Shown here one piece after another: positions 56,650 to 64,000 of a stretch of 64,000 nt of DNA. This DNA comes from Dehalococcoidales bacterium (GTDB taxonomy: Bacteria; Chloroflexota; Dehalococcoidia; Dehalococcoidales; UBA2162). The notes below the pieces were generated by a model. That model worked only from the letters and a program-made list of their open reading frames with translations. It did not search any database and had not been told where the DNA came from. Location of the stretch: positions 154,743 through 218,742 of the forward strand of contig JAUYHA010000177.1 of assembly GCA_030690265.1 (NCBI GenBank). Reading direction: 5' to 3'. The first letter of the stretch is position 1, and each line of letters begins with the position of its first letter. A program made the translations under genes and the position numbers.

Positions 56650-56721
56650 ATGACTGGTTTTCTTTCCCTATCCAGACGGTTGGGTGGGCTCCACCTGAAT
56701 AGTTCTTATCACCTGTCTTAA
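56650..56721 (+). CDS. Possible 23-residue upstream peptide
   Basis: AAGGAGG nine bases before an ATG, then MTGFLSLSRRLGGLHLNSS and a stop four codons later. It precedes proV by about 100 bases. No function is recognised; it may be a leader peptide or chance. Confidence 0.35.
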   Translation: MTGFLSLSRRLGGLHLNSSYHLS

Positions 56722-56823
56722 TCCCTCTTTTCCCTTCCTTTATTTCATTAACCAGAAACCATCCCTTATTACCGCTATTTACTCTTTCCTACTGTAGTCC
56801 ACCGATATTACCCGGGAGGTAAA

Positions 56824-58038
56824 GTGTCTGAAGCAAGTAGCAAAATTGTCTGTCAGGATTTGTGGAAGATTTATGGCCGCAACCCGAAAAGCGTACTGGA
56901 CATGGCCAGTAGCGGACTAAGCAAACAGGAAGTCCTGGAACAAACCGGATATGTCCTGGCAATGAAAAATGTCTCTCTTGAAGTTCGGGAAAATGAGATT
57001 TTTGTTGTTATGGGGTTATCGGGGAGCGGCAAATCCACTCTCATCCGTTGCCTTAACCGGCTTATTGACCCGACCCGGGGCAGGGTAACAATTGACGGTG
57101 TGGATATCGTCAAGATGAAAACACATCAACTCAGGGAGTTTCGTCGTCACAAGATAAGCATGGTCTTCCAAAACTTCGGCTTGCTGCCCCACCGTTCGGT
57201 GGAGGATAATGTTGCCTTCGGCCTGGCGGTGCGTGGAGAAAAGGGTAAGCAAAGGGATGAAAAGGTAATGCTGGCTATAGAGATGGTAGGGCTGAAGGGC
57301 TGGGAAAAGAGCCGCCCCCACGAATTGAGCGGGGGTATGCAGCAACGGGTAGGATTGGCACGAGCTCTGGCTGCAGATACTGACATCCTCCTTATGGACG
57401 AGCCTTTCAGTGCCCTGGACCCACTTATCCGCCGGCAGATGCAGGATGAGTTCCTGAAGCTGCGCGATACGGTGAAAAAGACGGTGGTTTTTGTAACTCA
57501 CGACCTTCCCGAAGCACTGAAGCTGGGTGACCGCATTGCCATTATGAAAGACGGCGAAATAGTGCAGATTGGCGCCCCTGAGGAAGTGGTTGCCGAGCCG
57601 GCTGATGACTATGTGAGTGAATTCGTTAAAGATGTCCCCCGGCTCAAGGTATTCTCAGCAGGAGCGATTATGGAGAAGCCGGCGGTAGTACTCTGGGATA
57701 ACTTTGATGTTGAGACAGCTATTAAGGAGATGTCAGTAAATCAGGTTACGGTTTCTTTTACCACGAATAGCCGTGGCCAGCTCACCGGAGTCATAACCCT
57801 GAAAGAGGCTATTGATGCCGCCAAAAGGGGGCCGGCCAGGTTAGGGGATATTATCCGACAAAAAATCCCAACAACTTCTCCGGACAGTTCGTTAGAGGGA
57901 ATTACACAGCTGGTGGCAAACAGTGACGTCCCGGTAGCGGTAATAGATGAAAATGATTACTTGCTGGGGGTAATTACCAGACGGACACTACTCCGGGCAA
58001 TGGAGGCAGTGCAGGCAGAAAGTGAAACATCCAGCTAG
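56824..58038 (+). CDS. proV: Glycine betaine/proline ABC transporter ATPase
   Basis: 404 residues. GTG start with GGGAGGT upstream. Walker [17 protein letters not shown], signature [15 protein letters not shown], Walker [14 protein letters not shown]. The N-terminal [12 protein letters not shown] and the two C-terminal CBS domains (about 285-335 and 345-400) are typical of ProV/OpuAA. CBS pairs sense ionic strength or nucleotides in this family. It imports compatible solutes during osmotic stress. The first gene of proV-proW-proX-proX. Confidence 0.93.
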   Translation: MSEASSKIVCQDLWKIYGRNPKSVLDMASSGLSKQEVLEQTGYVLAMKNVSLEVRENEIFVVMGLSGSGKSTLIRCLNRLIDPTRGRVTIDGVDIVKMKTHQLREFRRHKISMVFQNFGLLPHRSVEDNVAFGLAVRGEKGKQRDEKVMLAIEMVGLKGWEKSRPHELSGGMQQRVGLARALAADTDILLMDEPFSALDPLIRRQMQDEFLKLRDTVKKTVVFVTHDLPEALKLGDRIAIMKDGEIVQIGAPEEVVAEPADDYVSEFVKDVPRLKVFSAGAIMEKPAVVLWDNFDVETAIKEMSVNQVTVSFTTNSRGQLTGVITLKEAIDAAKRGPARLGDIIRQKIPTTSPDSSLEGITQLVANSDVPVAVIDENDYLLGVITRRTLLRAMEAVQAESETSS

Positions 58039-58095
58039 AGCTAAGACAAGAACTTTAAGGCAAAGAGAAATCTCGAATCGGGTGGAGACAAAGAT

Positions 58096-59058
58096 ATGCA
58101 AATAACTCAACAGGGCAAACGTAAGAGGTATCTTGTTTTCTTCTCCATCCTCACTGTCCTGGTGGCAGCCGCACTAGTGCTCAGGCAGTTTGAGTTAAAT
58201 ACTCCCAAGCTCCCCATCGGCCTTGGTATTGAAGTAGCTCTTGATTGGAGCATTATCTACCTCTCGCCAATCCTGGAAACGATGAAGCTAAGCGTAAGCC
58301 AGGTGTTCAAGGTGATAGAGACCGCTTTCTTGTGGCTCCCCTGGCCGGTATGGATTGTGCTGGTCGGCTTAGCGGGGTGGAGGTCGGCTTCCCGGGGGAC
58401 CGCCCTGGCGCTAATGGGTGCTTTATTAACTATCCAGGCAGTAGGCTTATGGGATGAGGCGATGAGCACCGTGGCGCTGGTAACCACCGCTTTAATCCTG
58501 ACGGTACTTGTTGCCATTCCGATTGGCATCGTTGCGGCTCGCAATGACCTGGTTGAGAAAATTGTCCGGCCGCTTCTGGATGCTATGCAGACTATTCCTT
58601 CGCTGACTTACCTTATCCCGGTGGTGATGCTGCTGGGAGTGGGCAAGGTGCCGGCGGTAATAGCAACCATGGTTTTTGCCATACCGCCAGCCATTCGCCT
58701 GACCAATCTGGGCTTACGCCAGGTGTCGGCAACGGTCAAAGAGGCGGCTATCGCCTTCGGTGCTTCCGGGTGGCAGCTGCTGATGAAAGTGGAAATACCC
58801 CTGGCACTGCGCACTATTATGGCCGGAATTAACCAGTCAACAATGATGGCAGTCTCTATGGTAATCATCGCCGCCTTCATCGGCGCCGGTGGCCTGGGCT
58901 ACAGCGTGCTCTTCGCTCTGAACCGAATTCAGATAGGCCCCGGTTTTGAGGCGGCACTGGCAATACTGGCCATCGCCATCGTCCTTGACCGCCTTACCCA
59001 GTCCCTGGCTAAGCCGAAGGAGACCGGCAGGGTGCGGCCTTCCAGCGAGGCTGAATGA
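58096..59058 (+). CDS. proW: Glycine betaine/proline ABC transporter permease
   Basis: 320 residues. It has an extended N-terminal part with one or two helices, then the BPD_transp_1 core with the EAA-like motif (VKEAAIAFGASGWQLLMKVE) that docks the ATPase. The segment PLLDAMQTIPSLTYLIPVVML is typical of ProW/OpuAB. It lies 57 bases after proV. The ATG has GGTGGAG about 11 bases upstream. Confidence 0.92.
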   Translation: MQITQQGKRKRYLVFFSILTVLVAAALVLRQFELNTPKLPIGLGIEVALDWSIIYLSPILETMKLSVSQVFKVIETAFLWLPWPVWIVLVGLAGWRSASRGTALALMGALLTIQAVGLWDEAMSTVALVTTALILTVLVAIPIGIVAARNDLVEKIVRPLLDAMQTIPSLTYLIPVVMLLGVGKVPAVIATMVFAIPPAIRLTNLGLRQVSATVKEAAIAFGASGWQLLMKVEIPLALRTIMAGINQSTMMAVSMVIIAAFIGAGGLGYSVLFALNRIQIGPGFEAALAILAIAIVLDRLTQSLAKPKETGRVRPSSEAE

Positions 59059-59219
59059 AGCCGTTTATTTTATGCTTGACCGTTCAACAATTTAAAATGT
59101 CATTCCTCACAATGACAAGGACCAATCTCTCTAGAGGCGGGTAATATAACTATGATATAGCTATCAGAATGATTGCTTTGTAGTGACCGATAAATTAAAT
59201 TATTGAAGGAGAAAAAAGA

Positions 59220-60203
59220 GTGCCTTTCTCATATCTAAAGACGGGTATAATGCTACTGGTCGGTCTCAGCCTTCTCTTTACCTTGACCATTGGCGCCTGC
59301 GCCGGACCGGCAGTGGAGGAAAAGCCCACCATCAACATAGCCGAGGGTAACTGGACATCGAGCCTGATTGTAGCCCGAATCTTTGACCTGATTATCAGCG
59401 AGCAACTCGGCTACCGGACGACACGAACCTATGCCTACGGGCCTATCGCCTGGGCGGGGATGGACAAAGGAGAATTTGACCTTGCCCCGGAAATCTGGTA
59501 CCCGGCACGGCGGGGGGAAATCCAACCCTTCCTGGACAAGGGGACAGCCGAGCTGGCGGGAGAAATCTTCGGCGGCGCCGGCAGCTTCTTGGTCGTGCCC
59601 AAATATGTCATTGAGGGTGACCCCGAGCGGGGTATTGAGCCGATGGCTCCCGACCTGAAGACCATTCCTGACTTGAAGAAATACTGGCAGCTCTTTGAGA
59701 ACCCGGAGAACCCCGGCAAGGGCGAGATAGTAGGTGGTGAAGTGGGCTGGGTTAATGCATCCTCGTGGATAATACTGGGCTATGACCTGCCCTTCTATAT
59801 GAGCAACCAGAGCGAGGCGATTATGATGGCCCGGACTATAGCTGCCGCCAAGAGAGGGGAGCCTATCCTGGTGGCGTGGTGGTCCCCCCATATTATTTGG
59901 AGCCAGGTGGACCTGATAAAACTGGAGAGTGTTGACCCTGACCGGACGGGAGAAATCGATTGGGATAAAGACCCCTATCCGCTCAAGACGGGGACAGCAG
60001 AATACACAGTCTACAAGGTAGTCCGGCCCGGACTCGCCGAGAAGGCGCCCGATGTCTACCGCCTGGTGCAAAATTTGTCCCTCACCGAGGAGGAAATTAA
60101 CGATTTGACCTACCGGGTGGATGTCGGCAAAGAAGAGATGGACGTTGTCGTTCAGGACTGGATTAGTAAAAACCAATCCCGTATTGACCAGTGGCTTAGA
60201 TAA
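59220..60203 (+). CDS. proX: Glycine betaine-type substrate-binding lipoprotein, copy 1
   Basis: 327 residues. GTG start with GAAGGAG upstream. A lipoprotein signal ends in IGAC (Cys27). The OpuAC/ProX fold is recognisable from INIAEGNWTSSLIVARIFDL, RTYAYGPIAWAGMDKGEFDL and WWSPHIIWSQVDL. It captures the solute outside the membrane and hands it to ProW. It is followed by a close paralog in tandem. Compared with copy 2, the changes cluster at pocket-like aromatic positions (GSFLVVPKY, NASSWIILGY). Confidence 0.9.
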   Translation: MPFSYLKTGIMLLVGLSLLFTLTIGACAGPAVEEKPTINIAEGNWTSSLIVARIFDLIISEQLGYRTTRTYAYGPIAWAGMDKGEFDLAPEIWYPARRGEIQPFLDKGTAELAGEIFGGAGSFLVVPKYVIEGDPERGIEPMAPDLKTIPDLKKYWQLFENPENPGKGEIVGGEVGWVNASSWIILGYDLPFYMSNQSEAIMMARTIAAAKRGEPILVAWWSPHIIWSQVDLIKLESVDPDRTGEIDWDKDPYPLKTGTAEYTVYKVVRPGLAEKAPDVYRLVQNLSLTEEEINDLTYRVDVGKEEMDVVVQDWISKNQSRIDQWLR

Positions 60204-60400
60204 GTAATAGAGAGCGGAGACGAGATTTTCCTGAACCCCTACCCTCTGTCCCTCTCGTGTCATTCCTCACAATGACAAGGTAGTTATTAAATATTCTCTG
60301 CACAGGAAGGGGGTGAGTAGGATGTAGGCTCAGCGTGATTGCCAGGCACGAAGTGACGAGGCAATCACAGATAAACTAAACTGTTGAAGGAGAAAAAAGA

Positions 60401-61384
60401 ATGCGTTTTTCATATCTGAAGATTGGTGTAATGCTACTGGTCGGTCTCAGCCTTCTCTTTACCTTGACCATTGGCGCCTGCGCCGGACCTGGGGCTGAGG
60501 AGAAGCCCACCATCAACATAGCCGAGGGTAACTGGACATCGAGCCTGGTTGTAGCCCGAATCTTTGACCTGATTATCGGCAACCAGCTCGGCTACCGGAC
60601 GACGCGGACCTATGCCTACGGGCCTATCGCCTGGGCGGGGATGGACAGAGGAGAATTTGACCTTGCCCCGGAAATCTGGTACCCGGCACGGCGGGGGGAA
60701 ATCCAACCCTTCCTGGACAAGGGGACAGCCGAGCTGGCGGGAGAAATCTTTGGCGGCGCCGGCAACTGGTGGGTGGTGCCGAGGTATGTTGTTGAAGGTG
60801 ACCCCGAGAGAGGTATCGAGCCGATGGCTCCCGACCTGAAGACCGTTACTGACGTGGCAAAATACTGGGAGCTTTTTGAAAACCCCGAGAACCCCGGCAA
60901 GGGTGAAATCGTTGGCGGTGAAGTCGGCTGGGCAAACGAAGCCCCATGGATGATTCTGGGCTATGACCTGCCCTTCTACTTGAGCAACCAGAGCGAGGCG
61001 GTGATGATGGCCCGGACGATAGCTGCTGACAAGAGAGGGAAGCCTATCCTGGTGACCTGGTGGTCGCCCCATATTATCTTCAGCCAGGTGGACCTGATAA
61101 AACTGCAGAGTGTTGACCCTGACCGGACGGGCGAAATCGATTTGGATAAAGACCCCTATCCGCTCAAGACGGGGACAGCAGAATACACAGTCTACAAGGT
61201 AGTCCGGCCCGGACTCGCCGAGAAGGCTCCCGATGTCTACCGCCTGGTACACAATTTGACTCTCACCGAGGAAGAAATCAATGACCTGACCTACCGGGTG
61301 GATGTCGGCGAAGAAGAGATAGACGTTGTCGTTCAAGAGTGGATTAATGAACACCAGTCCGAGATTGACCAATGGATTAAATAA
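60401..61384 (+). CDS. proX: Glycine betaine-type substrate-binding lipoprotein, copy 2
   Basis: 327 residues, ATG start, same GAAGGAG context as copy 1. Clearly a tandem duplicate: the first and last thirds are nearly identical at the DNA level, and the repeat includes about 100 bases upstream. Differences are concentrated in GNWWVVPRY and NEAPWMILGY, near where aromatic residues form the betaine cage in this family. It could therefore have a different ligand or affinity. No terminator was found after it. Confidence 0.9.
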   Translation: MRFSYLKIGVMLLVGLSLLFTLTIGACAGPGAEEKPTINIAEGNWTSSLVVARIFDLIIGNQLGYRTTRTYAYGPIAWAGMDRGEFDLAPEIWYPARRGEIQPFLDKGTAELAGEIFGGAGNWWVVPRYVVEGDPERGIEPMAPDLKTVTDVAKYWELFENPENPGKGEIVGGEVGWANEAPWMILGYDLPFYLSNQSEAVMMARTIAADKRGKPILVTWWSPHIIFSQVDLIKLQSVDPDRTGEIDLDKDPYPLKTGTAEYTVYKVVRPGLAEKAPDVYRLVHNLTLTEEEINDLTYRVDVGEEEIDVVVQEWINEHQSEIDQWIK

Positions 61385-61747
61385 GCAGCAAAGAGCAATC
61401 TCGTATCAAATGTCTTTACCCCCTCCCTTTTTAAAGGAAGGGACACAAGGGACAGGTTTTCTAAAGGAAATTTGAAATCCCCCTTAATCCATCTTTACGA
61501 AAGAGGGACAAACGTACGGCTGGAAAACGATAGTTCTAAAGGAGAAAGTTACCGTCTCCCTTTATCAAAGGATGACGGGAGAGGGATGTTATTTGGGGGA
61601 GTTTTTAAGAGGGGGCGAAGTCCCCTCTTAAGTTTCCTTAAGGGCGGTTTGCCTTCGCTGAAGCTTAGCGCAAGCAGGCGGGCGGGAATAGATAATTATA
61701 TATGGGGGTAATAAAACCTTCCAGGTAATGAGGTCACTTAGCAATAA

Positions 61748-62040
61748 TGTGTCATTGCGAGGAGTCCTTCCTTGGGAGGACGACGTGACAATCTGAGTGG
61801 AGGAGTTTTGCCCCCCCGGATTGCTTCGCCCTCGGGACTTCGGCGTTCACTCTGACATATCGGAACGAGTTCACTCTGACATATCGGAACGAGTGAGCTC
61901 AGTCGAACGCTGAGCTCGGGTCTCGGACTGAAGGCTCGGCCTGAAGGCTGAAGCCCTCGGGCTGAACTCGGGCCTCGGACTGAAGGCTCGGCCTGAAGGC
62001 TGAAGCCTTCCGCCTTCGGCGGAACTGTCTCGCAATGACA
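61748..62040. repeat. Composite repeat block in the 718-bp gap before leuC
   Basis: The gap 61385-62102 has no gene. A poor relative of the 27-bp palindrome lies near 61420. From 61748 a GCAATGACA-family element opens (TGTCATTGCGAGGAG) and closes only at 62040, and inside it are GGAACGAGTTCACTCTGAC repeats and two 52-bp-spaced copies of CTCGGACTGAAGGCTCGGCC...(61922 and 61974). Confidence 0.7.
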
Positions 62041-62063
62041 AAGAAATTATTTAAACAATTCAG

Positions 62064-62093
62064 GTGACAGCGTTTGTTTAAATCTGCTATAGT
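62064..62093 (+). promoter_or_regulatory. Promoter placed for a near-leaderless leuC mRNA
   Basis: GTGACA (62064-62069), 18-base spacer, TATAGT (62088-62093). The expected start is at 62100-62101, two or three bases before the ATG at 62103. No Shine-Dalgarno sequence is present. Confidence 0.55.
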
Positions 62094-62102
62094 ATTGGCG
62101 AA

Positions 62103-63356
62103 ATGGGAAAGACCCTGGCTGAGAAAATCCTTGGTGCCAAGGCTGATGCCGAGGCTCGTACCGGCAGTATCGTTGTTGCCCGGCTGGACCTGGTCTTCCT
62201 CCAGGACAGCACCGGTCCCCTGGCGGTGAGGCAGTTTAATGAAACGGGACTGAATACCGTTTACCACCAGGAAAGGACTGTCCTCTTCATCGACCACTCC
62301 GCCCCCAGCCCGGCCAAGGAGCTTTCTAACGACCATATTTTTCTCAGGAATTTTGCCCGGGAAAAAGGTGCCATTTTAAGTGACATTAACCAGGGTGTTT
62401 GCCACCAGCTTGTCGCCGAATCCTATGCCAGGCCCGGGGATATTATTGTCGGCTCCGACTCCCACACTGTTACCGCCGGAGCTTTGGGTGCCTTTGCCAC
62501 CGGTATGGGTTCCACGGATATAGCCGTGGCTATGGCTCTGGGCAAGACCTGGTTTCGCGTTCCGGAGACAGTGCAGGTGGCGGTCAATGGCCGCCTGCCT
62601 CAAGGCGTCTACGCTAAGGACCTCATTCTTCATCTTATCGGGCAAATCGGGGCTGACGGGGCTACCTACCAGGCACTGGAGTTCGGTGGTGACACTATAA
62701 CTAATATGGCGATGTCGGGACGCCTGACCATTGCCAATATGGCTGTCGAGGCCGGGGCTAAGGTGGGTCTCTTCCCCTCGGATGCTGTCACAGAAGATTA
62801 TTTACGAAGCCAGGGGAGGGGAGAGGACTATCTTCCTCTTAGTCCCGACCCCGACGCAAACTATGAGAGCACCATTGAGATAGATGCCGCCCGGCTTGAG
62901 CCGACCCTGGCTAAGCCCCATACCGTTGATAATACTGCCCTTGCCAGGGAGCTGAAAGGGACTCACCTTGACCAGGTTTTCATCGGCACCTGCACCAATG
63001 GCAGACTGGAAGACCTGGATGTCGCCGCCGGTATTCTAAAAGGCAAAAAACGTCACCCGGCTACCCGGCTCATCGTTGCCCCCGCCTCTCAGAAAGTCCT
63101 GCTGGCGGCTCTGGCTGAAGGGTATATCACCACCCTGGTTGAAGCCGGGGCGACCATCGTCCCGCCCGGCTGTGCCGCCTGTCTGGGCGTTCACCAGGGC
63201 GTGCTGGGGGATGGGGAGGTATGCCTCTCCACCGCCAACCGCAATTTCAAGGGCCGCATGGGAAATCCGGAGGCTTTCGTCTACCTGGCAAGCCCGGCAA
63301 CCGCCGCCGCCAGTGCCCTGAAGGGTGAAATAACCGACCCGAGGGAGGTCTTGTAG
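62103..63356 (+). CDS. leuC: 3-isopropylmalate dehydratase / homoaconitase large subunit
   Basis: 417 residues, the short LeuC2/HacA form. It isomerises 2-isopropylmalate to 3-isopropylmalate (leucine), or homocitrate (lysine) in related enzymes. The iron-sulfur ligands are in FIGTCTNGRLEDL and PPGCAACLGVH. Other family segments are VGSDSHTVTAGALGAFATG and VGLFPSDAVTEDYL. Its stop TAG touches the GTG of leuD. The other leucine genes are not in the window, so leucine versus another pathway is undecided. The mRNA appears to be leaderless. Confidence 0.88.
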   Translation: MGKTLAEKILGAKADAEARTGSIVVARLDLVFLQDSTGPLAVRQFNETGLNTVYHQERTVLFIDHSAPSPAKELSNDHIFLRNFAREKGAILSDINQGVCHQLVAESYARPGDIIVGSDSHTVTAGALGAFATGMGSTDIAVAMALGKTWFRVPETVQVAVNGRLPQGVYAKDLILHLIGQIGADGATYQALEFGGDTITNMAMSGRLTIANMAVEAGAKVGLFPSDAVTEDYLRSQGRGEDYLPLSPDPDANYESTIEIDAARLEPTLAKPHTVDNTALARELKGTHLDQVFIGTCTNGRLEDLDVAAGILKGKKRHPATRLIVAPASQKVLLAALAEGYITTLVEAGATIVPPGCAACLGVHQGVLGDGEVCLSTANRNFKGRMGNPEAFVYLASPATAAASALKGEITDPREVL

Positions 63357-63863
63357 GTGTTAAAAGGCAAAGCCTTTAAGTTCGGCGATAATATCTCCAC
63401 TGACCATATTGTGCCGGGGAGGCTGCTCCACCTGCGCAGCAACCTGCCGGAGCTTGCCAAGCATGTCCTTGAGGATGCTGACCCTACCTTTGCCCAGAGG
63501 GTGAAAAAGGGGGATTTTGTGGTTAGCGGCAAGAACTTCGGGCTTGGTTCCAGCCGGGAACACGCTCCACTGGTTATCAAGATGGCGGGGGTAAGTGCCA
63601 TTATAGCCCGCTCGGTGGCTCGTATCTTCTTCCGCAACGCCATTAATGTCGGCCTGCCGGTGCTTATCTGTAATACCGAAAGCATCAACGACGGTGACGA
63701 GCTTGAGGTTGACCTGGGTTCGGGTAAGATTAAAAACCTGAGAAACGGCACCGAGCTCAGCTTCAGCCCCATCCCTGAAATAATGCTCCGTATTCTGAAT
63801 GAAGGGGGACTCATCCCTTACATCAAGAAATACAAGGACTTTGTGGTTAATCCGGAATACTAG
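63357..63863 (+). CDS. leuD: 3-isopropylmalate dehydratase small subunit
   Basis: 168 residues, short LeuD2 type. GTG start directly after the leuC stop. The swivel-domain motifs FGDNISTDHIVPGR and GKNFGLGSSREHAPL and the YLRT-type loop position are typical; the substrate-specificity loop here reads VPGRLLHLRSNLPEL, which is nearer to LeuD than to homoaconitase in my reading but not decisive. It completes the heterodimer with leuC. A repeat follows the gene. Confidence 0.88.
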   Translation: MLKGKAFKFGDNISTDHIVPGRLLHLRSNLPELAKHVLEDADPTFAQRVKKGDFVVSGKNFGLGSSREHAPLVIKMAGVSAIIARSVARIFFRNAINVGLPVLICNTESINDGDELEVDLGSGKIKNLRNGTELSFSPIPEIMLRILNEGGLIPYIKKYKDFVVNPEY

Positions 63864-63889
63864 TGTAGTGCATCTTACGCTTCGTTATT

Positions 63890-64000
63890 TTCGGTTAACC
63901 ATACCGACGAAAGTCGGTATCCAGACGTGTAGGCTCATCCGGTATCGCCTGGATTCCGGCTGGAGTTTATCCCGTACCTGATACGGGGCCGGAATTGGGG
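63890..64000. repeat. CATTCCG-family repeat, running off the right edge
   Basis: ACCGACGAAAGTCGGTATCCAG and, after a spacer, CTGGATTCCGGCTGGAGTTT shortened here, then ATCCCGTACCTGATACGGGG. It is a reverse-oriented relative of 14253-14356. Confidence 0.65.

Noticed and set aside
59253..60263. 336-codon antisense frame over proX copy 1 (and 60434-61372 over copy 2)
   Set aside because: They are mirror frames of GC-rich genes. Both copies have one only because the genes are duplicates; no ribosome-binding site or known family.
61842..62040. CRISPR-like array
   Set aside because: Repeat units vary in length and sequence, there are no uniform spacers and no cas genes nearby.

Overview
The window reads as a chromosomal segment of a Dehalococcoidia-like bacterium (phylum Chloroflexota). 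This is an inference. It rests on two large BNR/Asp-box surface proteins of the type proposed as the S-layer in Dehalococcoides, a cysteine-rich insertion in EF-Tu, the absence of any outer-membrane gene, many GTG/TTG starts, some promoters placed so close to the start codon that leaderless mRNA is likely, and a very high density of dispersed palindromic intergenic repeats. No phage, transposase or CRISPR array was found.

Layout. 0-14 kb is one long minus-strand block. It starts at a strong sigma70-type promoter (14112-14140) and runs through tRNA-Thr(TGT), tRNA-Tyr(GTA), tRNA-Thr(GGT), tuf, rpmG, secE, nusG, rplK and rplA. Three acyl-CoA genes follow (MaoC hotdog, thiolase-like, DUF35), then rplJ and rplL, a crotonase / 3-hydroxyacyl-CoA dehydrogenase / thiolase set, and tldD-tldE. 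14-15 kb is repeat-filled. 15.4-26.9 kb holds two secreted, C-terminally anchored BNR proteins that bracket a polyamine-like group: two membrane-fused spermidine synthase-like proteins, speD, and a stand-alone copy of the membrane domain. 26.9-31.8 kb has tRNA-Ile, an (alpha/alpha)6 glycosidase, a ROK sugar kinase, and a coupled HAD sugar-phosphatase / glycosyltransferase pair. 32-35 kb has two intramembrane proteases and thiC with a TPP riboswitch and terminator. 35-38.3 kb has a lipoprotein and two tandem RadC-like JAMM proteins. 38.5-46 kb is an envelope-response cluster: DUF2680 secreted protein, OmpR-type regulator, sensor kinase, MacA-like adaptor, ABC ATPase, FtsX-type permease and a SIMPL lipoprotein. 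46-55.8 kb (minus) has a zinc-ribbon/OB protein, ruvB, rpoC and rpoB. 56-61.4 kb has a frameshifted small membrane gene and a glycine betaine-type ABC transporter with a tandemly duplicated binding protein. 62.1-63.9 kb is a leuCD-type pair.

Points of most interest: (i) the acyl-CoA module inside the L11-L1-L10-L7/L12 cluster, with rpoBC relocated 40 kb away; (ii) a TTAACA-N5-TTAACA direct repeat shared by the upstream regions of the S-layer-like gene, the DUF2680 gene and the response-regulator operon, suggesting a regulon; (iii) the membrane/SpeD/aminopropyltransferase arrangement; (iv) a probable AUU start in ruvB and an AUA in the start position of a broken membrane gene; (v) predicted leaderless transcripts for one BNR gene and leuC.

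All functional statements come from motif recognition by eye; no database search was run.
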